This document shows, piece by piece, positions 19,840 through 30,910 of a stretch of 64,000 nt of DNA. Each line of letters starts with the position of its first letter. Positions within the stretch are counted from its first letter, which is position 1. The stretch is from NCBI GenBank assembly GCA_023974075.1, contig CM043791.1:7263767-7327766 (forward strand), written 5' to 3'. Made by a program: the position numbers and the translations under genes. Source of the stretch: Chaenocephalus aceratus (lineage: Eukaryota; Chordata; Actinopteri; Perciformes; Channichthyidae). Below the pieces are notes generated by a model that made no database searches, was not told the DNA's origin, and worked only from the letters and a program-made list of their open reading frames with translations.

Positions 19840-20649
19840 GACAGACCCGACGGGTAATAATGGATTATGACGGACATTTTACGATCCTTTCCGTCAAAAT
19901 GACGGGCAATGAAAAAGGCCACGTCTGTGTGTGACACAAAATTGTTTCTGTGAAAACATGCATTCAGCTACACATCAGCTAGGAGCATTGTCATTTTAAT
20001 GATAGGGAGATTGCAGATGCAGTGAGGCCAACAGCAGCTGTTTTTATCAGCTGTTTGTTAGTTGAACGCCTTCAAAGTGTCTTACCTCATATGCTTTTTC
20101 CCCCTGTCCAATTGGATGATTTGAGAAGCCACATGCAGACGGCCTTGGGAAAGCTGTTTCTACCAGTATGATAAGGCAGGCCCTTTCTTTGTGCTCGGGC
20201 TTTAACCACAGCTGTGTCCAGATATGACCATGAAACCATCTTGTCTTCAGACAATCACAGGACAGAGTTTGACCCTGCCAGAGACAGGACTGGCGGCATG
20301 TTGTGATAGAATGTTGATTATGCTCTTAGGAGTGGATTAGTGTCAGGGACAGGGAGAGAGAACTTCAGAGTTGGGCAGAGGCTGTGTCAATACGATGTCT
20401 CAGCAAATGTCTTTGTCCATTCTCAGTATCTTTCAATACATCTTCAGTTTCTGACATATTTTCAAAGCTGCTTAGTGTACCTCTTGTGTTTCCAGTTCTT
20501 TGCTCGAAGAAGTTCATCACAAACAATAGTCACCATGATCTGAACAGAACATAAAAAATGTGTTCAGTACTTGAAATATAAAGTAACTTGTTTTCATTTA
20601 TTTTAAACTATTCTATGAATGTTTAGGTAGCTTATAGTTTATGTTTATG
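19840..20649. other. Right flank of the split element, then no gene seen
   Basis: The first 80 bases belong with the GACGG-rich element at 19041. The remainder is unique-looking noncoding sequence. Confidence 0.4.
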
Positions 20650-20654
20650 TGTTA

Positions 20655-20837
20655 AAGGGGCCCTATTATGCTTTTTGGGGTTTTCCATTTTCCCTTTCCT
20701 GGTCTGCAAAGGTTAAACTATCTGTGTTCCCTCCAGAGGGAGTTTCTCTCCCACACAGCCTGTACAACTGCAACACATTGTATGTGATAGGCTAAGAGGC
20801 GGGACATCTCGAAGCGGGTTGAGCAATCACAACAGTG
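20655..20837. repeat. TTAA-type MITE end truncating the gypsy element
   Basis: TTAAAGGGGCCCTATTATGC followed by TTTTTGGGGTTTTCC is a widespread fish MITE terminus. The block continues with GGCTAAGAGGCGGGACATC, as in 13384-13404. It abuts the integrase end of the gypsy element. Confidence 0.6.
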
Positions 20838-21092
20838 CGGCACGATGATTTTCTCTCCTTTCAGTAGGACGCCATCTGTCTCTGATATCTCATCCCTATG
20901 ATTCCAATACTCTGAGACTGCAGGTGGACATTTTTTGTTTTTCTCGGGCCACCCTGCTTGGATCACCTGTCTCAGCACAGAGAGCTGCTCATCTTTGGCT
21001 GTAGCGGCTCTGATCTCTGCCATTTTGCGTTGCTGATCATCACAGTGTGTGTTTGGTAGTCCATGCCCTCGCTCATGGAGCGATCGTAACAC
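20838..21092 (-). pseudogene. Ty3/gypsy integrase, N-terminal piece
   Basis: After RNase H the frame reads LPNTHCDDQQRKMAEIRAAT and then ISETDGVLLKGEKIIVP, the linker and zinc-binding approach typical of gypsy integrases. It ends at the MITE before the DDE catalytic core. Confidence 0.7.
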
Positions 21093-21431
21093 TCAAGTGG
21101 TGGGGATTTGTTTTCCTGGTTTATGCTCGATAGTGATGTCATATCTCTGTAGCTGCAGTATCATGCGTTGCAGACGCGGAGGTGCAGCTGCTAAGGGCTT
21201 ACGCATGATTGACTCAAGTGGCTTATGATCTGACTCGACGATCACCTGTCGTCCGTACAGGTATTGGTGCAACCGCCTCCATCCAAAGAGCACTGCGTAT
21301 AGCTCCTTTTCGATCTGAGCATAGTTCTCTTCAGTTTCAGTCAGTGTCTTTGATGCGTATGCGACTGGTTTCTCTTCCTGGAGCAGGACAGCTCCTAAGC
21401 CGTGTTTGGAAGCATCGACTTGTAACTTCAC
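21093..21431 (-). pseudogene. Ty3/gypsy RNase H domain
   Basis: The frame shows the usual RNase H landmarks: LQVDASKHGLGAVLLQ (catalytic Asp), YAQIEKELYAVLFGWRRLHQ (catalytic Glu) and VESDHKPLESI (catalytic Asp), followed by DITIEHKPGKQIP. All three acidic residues are present although the surrounding element is broken. Confidence 0.85.
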
Positions 21432-22389
21432 ATCCTTTGTGTGATCGAAGTAGGTGATTTTGGGCCAGGCTCCTGTGTTAGGATGTCATTTACCCGTTGG
21501 AAGGCTGCATCATGATTTGAGTCCCACACAAAGTCACTGTTTTCCTTCAACAGTTGCCGGAGTGGAGCTGTTGCCTCTGACATTCTCGGGGCGAACCTGG
21601 AAAGGTAAGTGCCCAGTATGGTCTCCAACTCTGCCTTGCTTTGTGGGTTAGGCATTTCTTTCATGGCCTTAATCTTGTTCGGGTCAGGGCGGATGCCTTC
21701 TTGTGTCAGCTTGTGCCCAAAATAGCTTACCTCAGGCACACATATTTTGCACTTGTCCTTATTCAGCTTTATGCCTTTTTCTCTGGTTCTCTCCAGCATG
21801 GCACGCAGGCTGGCGTCGTGCTCCTCTTTGGTGCGGCCGTAGACTATGATGTCATCTACGAAGGCAGCAACGCCTGGAAGCCCCTCATAGGCCTCATCCA
21901 CTCTCCTCTGGAACTCATCCTGTGCAGATATGATTCCAAAAGGCAGTCTCTTGAAACCTACCTGCCGTAGATCGTGTTGAACGTGGTTAGCATAGATGAG
22001 TCGTGTGTGAGTTTTATATTCCAGTATCCAGATCTGGCGTCTCGTACACTGAAGTACTGTGCTCCAGCCAGTTTTGGTGTGATGTCATCTAGAGTAGGGA
22101 GTGGATAGTGGGGTCTTTGGATAGCTTTGTTCAGGGCGCGGGGGTCTAGGCATATTCTCAGCCTATTTGTTTTCGGCTTTTCCAACACTATTAGTGCATT
22201 AACCCATTCAGTTGGCCAGTCACGCAGAGCATAAGGGATGCGTCGAGGTGGACATACCACTGGTGGTACAGAGGGTTTGAGTTGGAAACGGCATTCTCCA
22301 GGAAACAGTCCGATGCCTTTAAACACATCAGCAAACTCTTCCATCATGGTTGTGTGTGTTATCGGCTTTGCATCAACTACATGTATCAT
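21432..22389 (-). pseudogene. Ty3/gypsy reverse transcriptase
   Basis: The N-terminal part has RICLDPRALNKAIQRPHYPL and FSVRDARSGYWNIKL (catalytic Asp of motif A is altered in context, DAR for the usual DAS/DAK). After a frameshift near 21957-21902 the palm motif FVDDIIVYGRTKEEH appears, then LNKDKCKICVPEVSYFGH. The overall layout is a full RT, inactivated by the frameshift. Confidence 0.85.
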
Positions 22390-22409
22390 TTTGACTAGGT
22401 TTAAATCGA

Positions 22410-22793
22410 GACATGCTCTTAAGCCTAACAGAGGTGGAGCATTTGTATGGACTATGTCAAAACCTACCGTGTTTACATGTCAGTCTACATGTTCCCTCTG
22501 CTTCTATCCTGTGCCCACCATCACCTGAGAGTTTGCTTGATGGGGGGCCTAGTATTACACTTCCATATATCTTGCGGAATGTGTCTGCTGGTATAATACT
22601 AGTCGGAGCACCAGTGTCCATTTTAACCTTCAGTTTGTCCCTCGCTTTTCCTATTTCTACTTCTGCATATGCCTGTTCTCTATCTGTGTTTTCATGTTCT
22701 TATATGATAGCATCAATATAGAGTTCTTCTAGTGACTGTTCTGCACTGTTTGAGATGGTATGCAATTTTCTGGGATTATATCCTTATTATAAC
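22410..22793 (-). pseudogene. Ty3/gypsy aspartic protease region
   Basis: The minus strand encodes LKVKMDTGAPTSIIP, with the aspartic-protease DTGA motif, followed by ILGPPSSKLSGDGGHRIEA. The frame has at least one interruption. It lies between the LINE tail insertion and the RT. Confidence 0.75.
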
Positions 22794-22974
22794 TGTGGGT
22801 TTTTTCCGGAAGTTTTTCCTTGTACGATGTGAGGGTCTAAGGACAGAGGGTGTCGTATTGTCATACTGATATTCTGTACACACTGTGAAGACCACTGAGA
22901 CAAATGTAACATTTGTGATATTGGGCTGTATAAATAAACATTGATTGATTGATTGATTGATTGATATCTCGTCT
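22794..22974 (+). mobile_element. LINE 3' tail with (TTGA)n end, copy 2
   Basis: A shorter copy of the tail at 11745-12000, starting at AACTGTGGGTTTTTTCCGG and ending in (TTGA)n. It is inserted between the zinc-knuckle and protease regions of the gypsy element and is therefore younger than it. Confidence 0.8.
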
Positions 22975-23735
22975 GTGGCTGCTGTGTTTGGGCTTCTTGC
23001 ATTTGCTGCATTGGTGACCCTTTGCTGGACATTCCTCAGTGCGACTGTGCTCCCTCCCGCATGCTCCACATTCCTTACTCCTCACGGCGCTGTTACGATC
23101 ATTCCATGTCGTCTTGTGCCCACGGGATGCTTGGTCTGTTCTAAAAGGTTTTCTGCTAACCGCGTGAGCAGAGCGACTGTCGTGGCTAGCAGCGGGGTTA
23201 GCATTGTCTTTAGCTGCTGCTGTGATAGCTCATGTGAACATGCAATGTCAGTGGCTTTCTCTAGTGTCAAGTCTGGACCGTGACATAGCAGTTTTTTGCG
23301 CACTCTTTGTGAGTTTGTATCAAAGAGAATCCTGTCTCTAATAATGTCCTCACTGTTTGGTAGTTGCAGTGTTTACTTAGCAATTTTAGCTCCATTACAA
23401 ACTGGTCGAAACTCTCACTGTCTCCTTGGATTTCTTCATGAAATTTATAGCGCGCAAATATGGGATTTGCTTTCCGGAGTTACATAAGCTTCAAAACCGT
23501 CATAGTACGTTTTTAGTACCTTACTTTGGTCTTCTGTGAGAGTCCATGTGTAAAAGACATCTCTGCCTTTTCCCCCAATCCATAGGAGTAGATAGCTACA
23601 TTTTTCCTCCTCGTCTTTAGCATGTAGCGGGCCTGAAAACATTAGCTGCACATGCTGCCGAAACTTTCTCCATGTGTCCAGCAGATTAGACGAGTCCCAG
23701 TCCATTCGTGGTGTTGGAACGCCTGTGTTCTCCAT
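22975..23735 (-). pseudogene. Ty3/gypsy gag and zinc knuckles
   Basis: The gag start reads MENTGVPTPRMDWDSSNLLD and KDEEEKCSYLLLWIGGKGRD, then after a frameshift KFHEEIQGDSESFDQFVMEL. Two zinc-knuckle-like clusters follow: CGACGREHSRTEEC (C-X2-C-X3-H-X5-C) and CSKCKKPKH. The arrangement resembles Mag-like gypsy gag proteins of fishes. Confidence 0.8.
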
Positions 23736-23780
23736 CTTCCGTCGTCAGGTCGATGATAAATGAACTAACTCTAACACCAT

Positions 23781-24852
23781 CTAATATTCTGTTCTATGGA
23801 CATGTAAGTGTCTACATAAAGTGTGATCCACTTTCTTAGTGTTAGTGAGGACTCGAGCAGCGGCGTTCTGAATCAGCTGCAGCTTCCTAATAGATTTTTT
23901 AGTGAGACCTGTGAAGACACCATTGCAGTAGTCGAGTCTACTGAAGATAAAAGCATGGACAAGTTTTTCCAAATCCTGCTGTGACATTAGTCTTTTAATC
24001 CTAGATATATTCTTTAGGTGATAGTAGGCTGATTTAGTAACTGTTTTGATGTGACTGTTGAAACTCAGGTCAGAGTCCATGACTACACCTAGATTTCTGG
24101 CTTTATCTGTTGGTTTGAACATTGCAGACTGATTGTTTTGCTGGGCACCACCAAGACAACCAGCGCTGAAATGATGACATGCGGCTATACAAGTCATCAT
24201 TGATCAGATTGGGGAGGGGACCAGAGAAGATTACGGTGTCCGACATTGTTTTAGCATAACTACACACCGACTCCACATTAAGTTTGGTGCATTCTGATTG
24301 GCGTAAACGAACATCATTACCACCGACGTGAATAACAATCCTACTGTATTTACGTTTATTTTTAGCCAGCAGTTTAAGATGCGCCTCAACGTCGCCCGCT
24401 CTGGCCCCCGGAATGCATGTGACTGTGGAGGCTTCGGTCTCTAAATTCACGTGTCTCATAATAGAGCTACCAATAACCAGAGTTGGCTTCTCAGCGGGTG
24501 TCTCGCTGAGTGGGGAATATCTGTTAGATACGTGAACGGGTTGGTGGGGACCTGGGGGTTTCGCGTTATGCCCCTTCTGAACAGTCACCCAGCCTCCCTG
24601 CTGCTCGGGAGTTGCCGGGGGACGGCTAAGAGGAGCTACCCATAGCCGGTCCGCACTGGCTATGGGCTTTACTGTAGCTGAGTTACTTTCTAAGATGCGG
24701 AGCCGGGCTTCTATGGCTATGATTCCCGCCTCCAACCTAACAACTATACTACATTTAACACATGTATCCTTACCAGTAAAGGAGGCCGGGAAGTAACCAA
24801 ACATGAGACAGGAAGAGCAGGAAATAACACCCGAGGGTGGGGAAAGAGCCAT
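23781..24852 (-). mobile_element. LINE with ORF1 esterase joined to ORF2 end by internal deletion
   Basis: ORF1 (24852 to about 24180) starts MALSPPSGVISCSSCLMFG with two C-X2-C pairs. It then has an SGNH-hydrolase-like core: VIGSSIMRHV (nucleophile Ser), CIPGARAGDVEAHL and IVIHVGGNDVRLRQSE (GGND block). Such esterase-type ORF1s occur in CR1/L2-type LINEs. At about 24150 it passes directly into the end of ORF2 (KARNLGVVMDSDLSFNSHIK, FSRLDYCNGVFTG, LQLIQNAAARVLTNTKKVDH). The endonuclease and most of the RT are missing, so an internal deletion has joined the two ORFs. Confidence 0.8.
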
Positions 24853-25125
24853 GGCTAGCTATCAAGCTAAAGTAGCTACCGTTAGCAAACCCGAAAAGAG
24901 TGTAGGCAGCTGTGGAGTTACAGTCGCTAAGAGAAGGAGAGTTGCCTATCCTGCTATTTGTGTTCTTTTAATCACACAGCGATAAGAAACAATAACAATG
25001 TGCCTACATAACGGTCAGTTGCAGCCCTAGCATTAGTATTGTTTATAGTAACAGCTCCAACATTAAAATACTTGTAGGCAGATTGAGGAGGACAATGGGA
25101 GAATGAACAGAGAAACATCCATCTG
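24853..25125. other. Probable LINE 5' region, no gene seen
   Basis: Noncoding. It may be the 5' UTR of the deleted LINE to the left. Confidence 0.35.
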
Positions 25126-25127
25126 AA

Positions 25128-25260
25128 TAATAACTTTATTTGTATCGCACCTTTCATACAGGGGATTGCAGTTCAAAGTGCTTTACATCAGTAAGAAATA
25201 AGATATAAAATCAGTGTAAAACAAGCAGCAAGAACAAAGCATAAAGTGGGATCAAATAAT
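25128..25260 (-). mobile_element. LINE 3'-tail fragment
   Basis: AACTTTATTTGTATCGCACC and TTCAAAGTGCTTTACATCAG are the reverse complement of a common fish LINE 3' end (AAAGCACTTTG ... AATAAAGTT). Only the tail remains. Confidence 0.6.
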
Positions 25261-25262
25261 GC

Positions 25263-25264
<2 letters not shown>

Positions 25265-25295
<31 letters not shown>
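25265..25295. repeat. (AT)n microsatellite
   Basis: A TA dinucleotide run that provided the TA target of the Tc1 element to its right. Confidence 0.95.
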
Positions 25296-25298
<3 letters not shown>

Positions 25299-26206
25299 TT
25301 GCAAGAAAAAGTATGTGAACCCTTTGGAATTACCTGGATTTCTGCATAAGTTGATCATGAAATGTGTTCTGATCTTCGTCTAAGTCACAACAATAGACAA
25401 ACACAGTCTGCTTAACTAATACCACACAAACAATTATATGTTTTCATGTTTTTATTGAACACACCATGTAAACTTTCACAGTGCAGGGTGGAAGAAGTAT
25501 GTGAATCCCTAGGCTAAAGACTTCTTCAAGAGCTACTTGGAGTCAGGAGTCAGCCAACCTGGAGTCCAATCAATGAGACGAGATTGGAGGTGTTGGTTAA
25601 AGCTGCCCTGCCCTATAAGAAATACACACCAGTTTGAATTTGCTATTCTTAAGAAGCATTGCCAGATGTGAAGCATGCCTCGCACACAAGAGCTCTCAGA
25701 AGACCTACGGTTAAGAATGGTTGACTTGCATAAAGCTGGAAAGGGTTCCAGAAGTATCTCTGAAAGCCTTGATGCTCATCAGTAAGACAAGTTGTCTATA
25801 CATGGAGAAAGTTCAGCACTGTTGCTACTCTCCCTAGGAGTGGCCGTCCTGTAAAGATGACTGCAAGAGCACAGCGCAGAATGCTCAATGAGGTGAAGAA
25901 GAGTCCTAGAGTGTCAGCGAGAGACTTAAAGAAATCTCTGGCACATGCTAACATCTCTGTTGACGAATCTACGATACGTAAAACACTGAACAAGAATGGA
26001 GTTCATGGAGGACAACACGGAGGACACCACGGAGGAAGCCACTGCTGTCCAGAAACAACATTGCTGCACGTTTGAAGTTTGCAAAAGAGCCCCTGGATGT
26101 TCCACAGCACGACTGGCAACATGTTCTGTGGACAGATGAAACCAAAGCTGAACACACAACGCTATGTGTGGAGAATCCAAAGGGTTCACATTTCTTCTTG
26201 CAACTG
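25296..26206 (+). mobile_element. Tc1-type element, internally deleted
   Basis: Ends CAGTTGCAAGAAAAAGTATG and TTCACATTTCTTCTTGCAACTG form inverted repeats and are flanked by TA. The interior has a Tc1 transposase start, MPRTQELSEDLRLRMVDLHK (helix-turn-helix), then ARDLKKSLAHANISVDESTI, and after a deletion the second-catalytic-Asp block HVLWTDETKAEH. A stop follows the first 36 codons (DAHQ*) and the stretch between the DNA-binding part and the catalytic block is shortened. The transposase is inactive; a related active copy would be needed to move it. Confidence 0.9.
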
Positions 26207-26429
26207 TATATATATATTAATCCCAACAGGCCACCTTGTTTATGGTTTGATTCAGTTTTAGTAGAATATAAAATACATGAATGATGAAATGAGCACATAG
26301 TGCAGACATACTATAATTATATTGAGGTACTTGAGACTAATCCTGCAGCTGTATAGTTCTGCTCCACAACAGTTGGAGAATGAAGAAACCATCACGTATG
26401 AAAGGCTACATGTGAATAGAGGGGCAGAA

Positions 26430-27736
26430 ACACGGCTTGCACATTTACATTTCAATCTTGAACAATGAACAACGGGAGACAGTATCTCATTTAGTATCAT
26501 CATCCTGCGCTTCGTCGGAGGCCTTCGAGTGCTGAGTGTGCTTGGCCTCTCTCCGAGCGGTGCCGGTGTGGTGCAGATGATGGATTCTGCCAGGGGAGTG
26601 CAGGGCTCAGCATCAAAGTGGAAGGACTCCTCACTGGTGCTGGTCGAGGTTTTCACTGGATTCTGCAGCCACCGGACGTTCCTTACATTTTTTTAAATAA
26701 ATTCACAGTTAGTTGGATTTAATACCATGGCTTCTTAAAACTGTCTACTAAGCATTCATAACAGAACAATACCCTGACATGTGTGTGCCATTAGTTTGGG
26801 GTGTGGTCGCGTGTGAGAGGTACATTGTAGACACATTGTGATGCTCTATTCAGATGCTAAAGACATACTTCTAGAAGATTCAGAACACTACAAAATATAA
26901 GACATATTTTGTCATGTATTATTATAGGTTAAGATAAAAGCGTTATTGATCCCATGGTGAATTTCATAAGCTACCCAGCAGTATATCATGTCATTTCAAT
27001 TAGCTCCTCCTTTACCAGCTTCAACATTAAGGTGATGAGCACATCAATAATTATAACAGAATAATATATATATTATTCTGTTATTGTTATATTTAAAACT
27101 GTAACCACCAAATGAATGAAAATAATGTTTTTGTAAATGAAAGAAGCAAGAAACACTTATTTGTACTCAACAAATAAAATAGTTACCGTGATGGTGAGGT
27201 TCGAAGTACTCTCCTTCCCTCTTCTGTAGGGCTCTAAAAACGGCAGCCTGGTTATGATCCACTGCTGTCTGCCCGTCCTTTGTGCTCCACAACTACCCGA
27301 AGGGGCAAGTCTCCTGTACCGGGTGTACTGGGTTCGCACAGAATCCCAATTCTTCAGCTCTTTCTCTGAAGCACACAAATAAACGATGTAAGCATTGTGG
27401 CTAGTTAGCATGTCCTATTCATATCTATATGCAGTGCCAAACGGCACAGCTAGCAACAGCTAGCAACAAGATAACAACAAAACACAAGGTTGAAATAACA
27501 AATTACATTTCACGTTAACGTCACTGTATGCTGGCAAACAATAAAAAGCCAACAGTATCTGCTAAAGAGCTCAATTTATGAAAAAGATCATCTTACCCGA
27601 GAAACCAAGTTGCGTTTCAATCTCCGGTTTTCACTACTCGGTTCGAGTACCTTTTCTCTGTGATGTCGTACAGAGCTGGCCTCTCCTGGATCAAGGTGAT
27701 GAGCAGGTCTTCGTTTCTGTCATTCCAGATCGCCAT
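26430..27736 (-). pseudogene. Three-exon MADF-domain gene, Harbinger-associated type
   Basis: Exon 1 (27736-27597) starts MAIWNDRNEDLLITLIQERP, continues ALYDITEKRYSNRVVKTGD, then meets an in-frame TGA where this family usually has Trp, and ends at a GTAAGA donor. Exon 2 (27365-27187) follows a TGTGTGCTTCAG acceptor and reads KELKNWDSVRTQYTRYRRL, then RQQWIITRLPFLEPY, ending at GTAACT. Exon 3 (from about 26665) reads SEESFHFDAEPCTPLAESII and then RRPPTKRRMMILNEILSP. Together these make a MADF (Myb/SANT-like) DNA-binding protein with a C-terminal tail, like the second protein of PIF/Harbinger transposons. No transposase is visible. The TGA suggests a dead copy. The exact 3' end is uncertain. 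Confidence 0.7.
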
Positions 27737-27866
27737 GATGAGATGAAAATGAATAGCAGTCTGTGTGTGCCTTCTTAAATCGTTTGTTTACGTCCCTCAC
27801 TTCCGCTTCGCTTCTCATGCACTGATTCGCTAGCTGAACAGCCAATCAGAGTGATTGCTTGGTCCG

Positions 27867-27930
27867 ACTGCCAGACCCGATGCATGGCCGATTCAACATG
27901 TTGAATCGGCCATGCATCGGGTCTGGCAGT
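27867..27930. repeat. Perfect 64-bp palindrome
   Basis: Two 32-base arms, ACTGCCAGACCCGATGCATG onward, are exact inverted copies meeting at CA|TG (centre 27898/27899) with no spacer. It lies about 130 bp upstream of the MADF gene start. Confidence 0.97.
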
Positions 27931-29149
27931 CCAAATAAGGCGTGTCACGGTCGACGGTGCGGGACACACCAAATTGAGTTTGGGCGACAGGACACGCTTC
28001 GTCTTCCGACTAACGAAAACAGCCGAAATCGCTCTGTGTGTCAGGGCCTTGAGACCGGAAAGGGTTGCACTCACAAAGAACAAATAGGATCATTTACACA
28101 TCAAACATGGAGGGAGAGGCACATGGGTTGGGGGCTTTCTAGACATTTTTTGTTTTAATCACAAGACTTGCTCAGCAGTGCACCATAACTTCAATTTGAA
28201 TTAAAGTAAATTAGACTACCCTGCCCGTTGATCAATCAAGCTAACGGGACACCCATTGTGTTCAAAAGTGATGGCAAGGTGTTCTGGGCAAGAGTAAGTG
28301 ACTAGCATGTGAACATGTTGGAGAAAGCAATTGAAATCTTAAAATGCTCCCTGATCTTTTTTTCTTTATAGCATGCAGCAAAAAGTATTAATAGCTTTTC
28401 CAATTCATCCCTTTAAAATCATATGCTCTAATTTGTGGGAAGCTATTTGAAGAGACAGCTAGCAGATGAAACAGGGTCTCATCTCCCCCACAAAGCAGAA
28501 ATGTTTCTGCTTCAAAGCGCCTGTGTATCGCTGTTTTTCTGCAGCTGGATGTTGACATTAGAAGCTGAGGAACTGAATCTGCTCTGCAGCTGTACTCGCA
28601 CTCAGGGTTTCCACTCTGTGTTTACCTGGCCTCGTTTTCACACTTCTCTCATGCTCCCGCAGACACATCATAACGCTACAGCCCCTCCACATTGCCTCAC
28701 ATGTTATGCATGAACAGACACATTTCTTGCATGTGGTCTCTGACATTATCAAAGCTTCTCTTTTCATTTTCACAGCCATCGCTTTATGGCTAAATCCCAA
28801 AGTGAGATAACTGCTCCACAACTCAACAAAGGATCCATTAACACATGGAAGATATGGGAATGATTTTAAAGTCTTTACACATGTCTTTTCCCTTTCCTGT
28901 ATTTTTTCTTTCTAATCCTTACTTCTTTGACCCTCTTTGTCCCAACCCCCGTTCCTTTCCCATGTTAATGTCTTCTGTTTTACCCTTTGCTTGTCTACGG
29001 CTACATCCTCTCACTTCTTAGCCTGATTTTCTTCAATGCTTTGTATCCAAAGAGTAGCATCAAGCAAGATTCCCATTGTTGTAAAATGAGGTAGTTAACA
29101 CATTATGATGAGCTGTATATGCTTCCCCTTTACCAACTCTTCATCCTAT
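27931..29149. other. No gene seen
   Basis: Positions 27931-28080 probably belong to the element with the MADF gene (GTGTCAGGGCCTTGAGACC near 28041 could be its terminus). The remainder is unique-looking; plus-strand frames at 28435-28713 lack any recognisable domain. Confidence 0.4.
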
Positions 29150-29580
29150 GTTGCTGCTATTTTGAACCGACCAGATTCAGACTGAAATATCTCAACAACG
29201 ATTGGATGGATTGCCATGACATTGTGTACAGACATTAATGCCTCCAAAAGGATAATTCCTAATGACTTTGGTGATTCCTCAGGTTCCGCAGCACAATCAA
29301 TATGTTGACATTTCATATCAGTATTCGTGCTTCTGCTGTGACATGTGTCCATGCTTTAATGTTCAAAAAGCTATTTTCTTTTAAAACCTATAACACACAT
29401 CAGGAAAGGGAGAACCACAAAAAGCACAATAGGTTCTCTTTAAGTGCTCATGAATGTTAGCATGCTCGCATGCTGAGCTAAAAATTATGAACATTATCCT
29501 TGCGTGACATAAGCAAGTTAGCATTGTCATCGTGAATGCATGCTGATGTTAGCATTACAAAAGCAGCAATGGACTTAAGT
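29150..29580. repeat. Probable interspersed repeat
   Basis: TCAGACTGAAATATCTCAAC, ATTGGATGGATTGCCATGAC and the GTTAGCATGCTCGCATGCTG / GCATGCTGATGTTAGCAT runs resemble a repeat common in fish genomes. I cannot assign a class or ends. Confidence 0.4.
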
Positions 29581-30741
29581 AGAGCCTTGAGAAGCTGTTA
29601 GTGTAGCCGACTCTTAGTCTTGCTAAATTAGTAATCGTGAAAGCTTGTTCCACTACTTCACTTATTTACTGTGACGTCTTCCAGAATGAGAGCATCAACC
29701 CAATGTGAAAAGTGCCCAAATAATGTGGTTGAAAAACCAAAAAAAAATACTGAGATCCTCTCTTTGATTTGATTTCAATTCAAGCACATCCTCTCCTCCC
29801 CTAAGACGCGGTGCCTTCATGTTACACCACTTTCATGCTTGGGCTAAAAAGCTGGAATATGAGCTCCTGCTCACTTCCAAGCCATTTTATATAGCACTCC
29901 TATTTGAGTCGTCTTCTTCTCAGACGAGTATTCTTGCATGAACACGAGAATTTGCCTTTTCCTGCTCTTTTTGATCACAAACCAGGCAGGGCTACAGTAT
30001 GTGGGAAAACCACGCTAACTTGTTACGTACTTGTTCCTCCACCAGCAAATTATGCAGAAAAAGCAAAAGCATTGAAATGGTTAATTAACCAAATCCCAAC
30101 AACTATTTTCCTTTTTTTTTTATTGTCATGAGTTTCACATTTGGTAGATTTAAAAAAAGACTGCTACTTCTCATGGCTTGAACTAAAAAGCAGCTGATTC
30201 AGTTAAGGGGATGGTAATACCACTGTGTTGCAGTGTCAATCAGGTCAAACAATTTAAACGCTGTATAATATGCACAGCAGATCTACTCCATGTTCAGCAG
30301 CTGCAGCTTCCGCTGGTCCTCTGACAGCCTGATTTCAGAAAACTAGTGCCTCTGTATAATTCATCTACAGCCTCTCTACAGAGGCACACTGCTGCATCAC
30401 CCACAACTGCCAACACACACACAAAGGGCCAAGTTTATTACAAAACTGCCAACTGAGGTTCTGTTTCCAATTCACAAGTAAGCCATGCAGGTCTGAGTTT
30501 TAATGGACATGCATATGCAATCTTAAACTGTAACTTCAGTATTTCTCCAATGTGAACCCTATTTTCCCATGTTTTCGTGTCAAAATGACTGATAGGACCA
30601 TTCCATTACTTTGTAGCCCGCCTTGTCCACTACCAAACACTGCAGTGCGTGGTCTCTGACTGACAGGAAGAGGTCTAAAAGCCTTATGGGATCTCACCTC
30701 GTCAAATATAAAATCTTCCGAGGTCTGGCACTCAACAAGGC
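29581..30741. other. No gene seen
   Basis: Unique-looking AT-rich sequence without recognisable coding exons. Confidence 0.4.
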
Positions 30742-30910
30742 TAGGCAGTGGCTCAGTCAGTAGGGGCTTGGACTGTGAAAGAAGTGAATTGTTTGTTTTG
30801 TGGATTTCTTTTGTTTCGTCAAACTTATAGTTGTGTTTTTTTTTGTTCCGAGTCCCCCCAAACAGCCTTGCTGGCTGGGGGTTTCCCCCGACCTGTGGGT
30901 TTTTTTGATC

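Larger units (their letters stand above)
20838..23735 (-). mobile_element. Ty3/gypsy LTR retrotransposon, decayed, no LTRs seen
   Basis: Reading from 23735 leftward the order is gag, zinc knuckles, protease, reverse transcriptase, RNase H and the start of integrase, the Ty3/gypsy order. The frame is broken in several places (near 23445, 21957-21902 and others). A LINE tail sits between the zinc knuckles and the protease. Neither LTR is recognised. The left end is cut inside integrase by a MITE-like sequence, and the right end stops just before the gag start. Confidence 0.9.

Noticed and set aside
30742..30778. A genuine tRNA gene
   Set aside because: The head plus the continuation at 37094 shows a SINE body and tail, the B box is 6 kb away because of the LINE, and the cloverleaf is degenerate.
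30748..30910. Start of the long ORF upstream of LINE ORF1
   Set aside because: It begins in the SINE head, outside the LINE, so the first codons are fortuitous; I place the ORF1 start near 30911.
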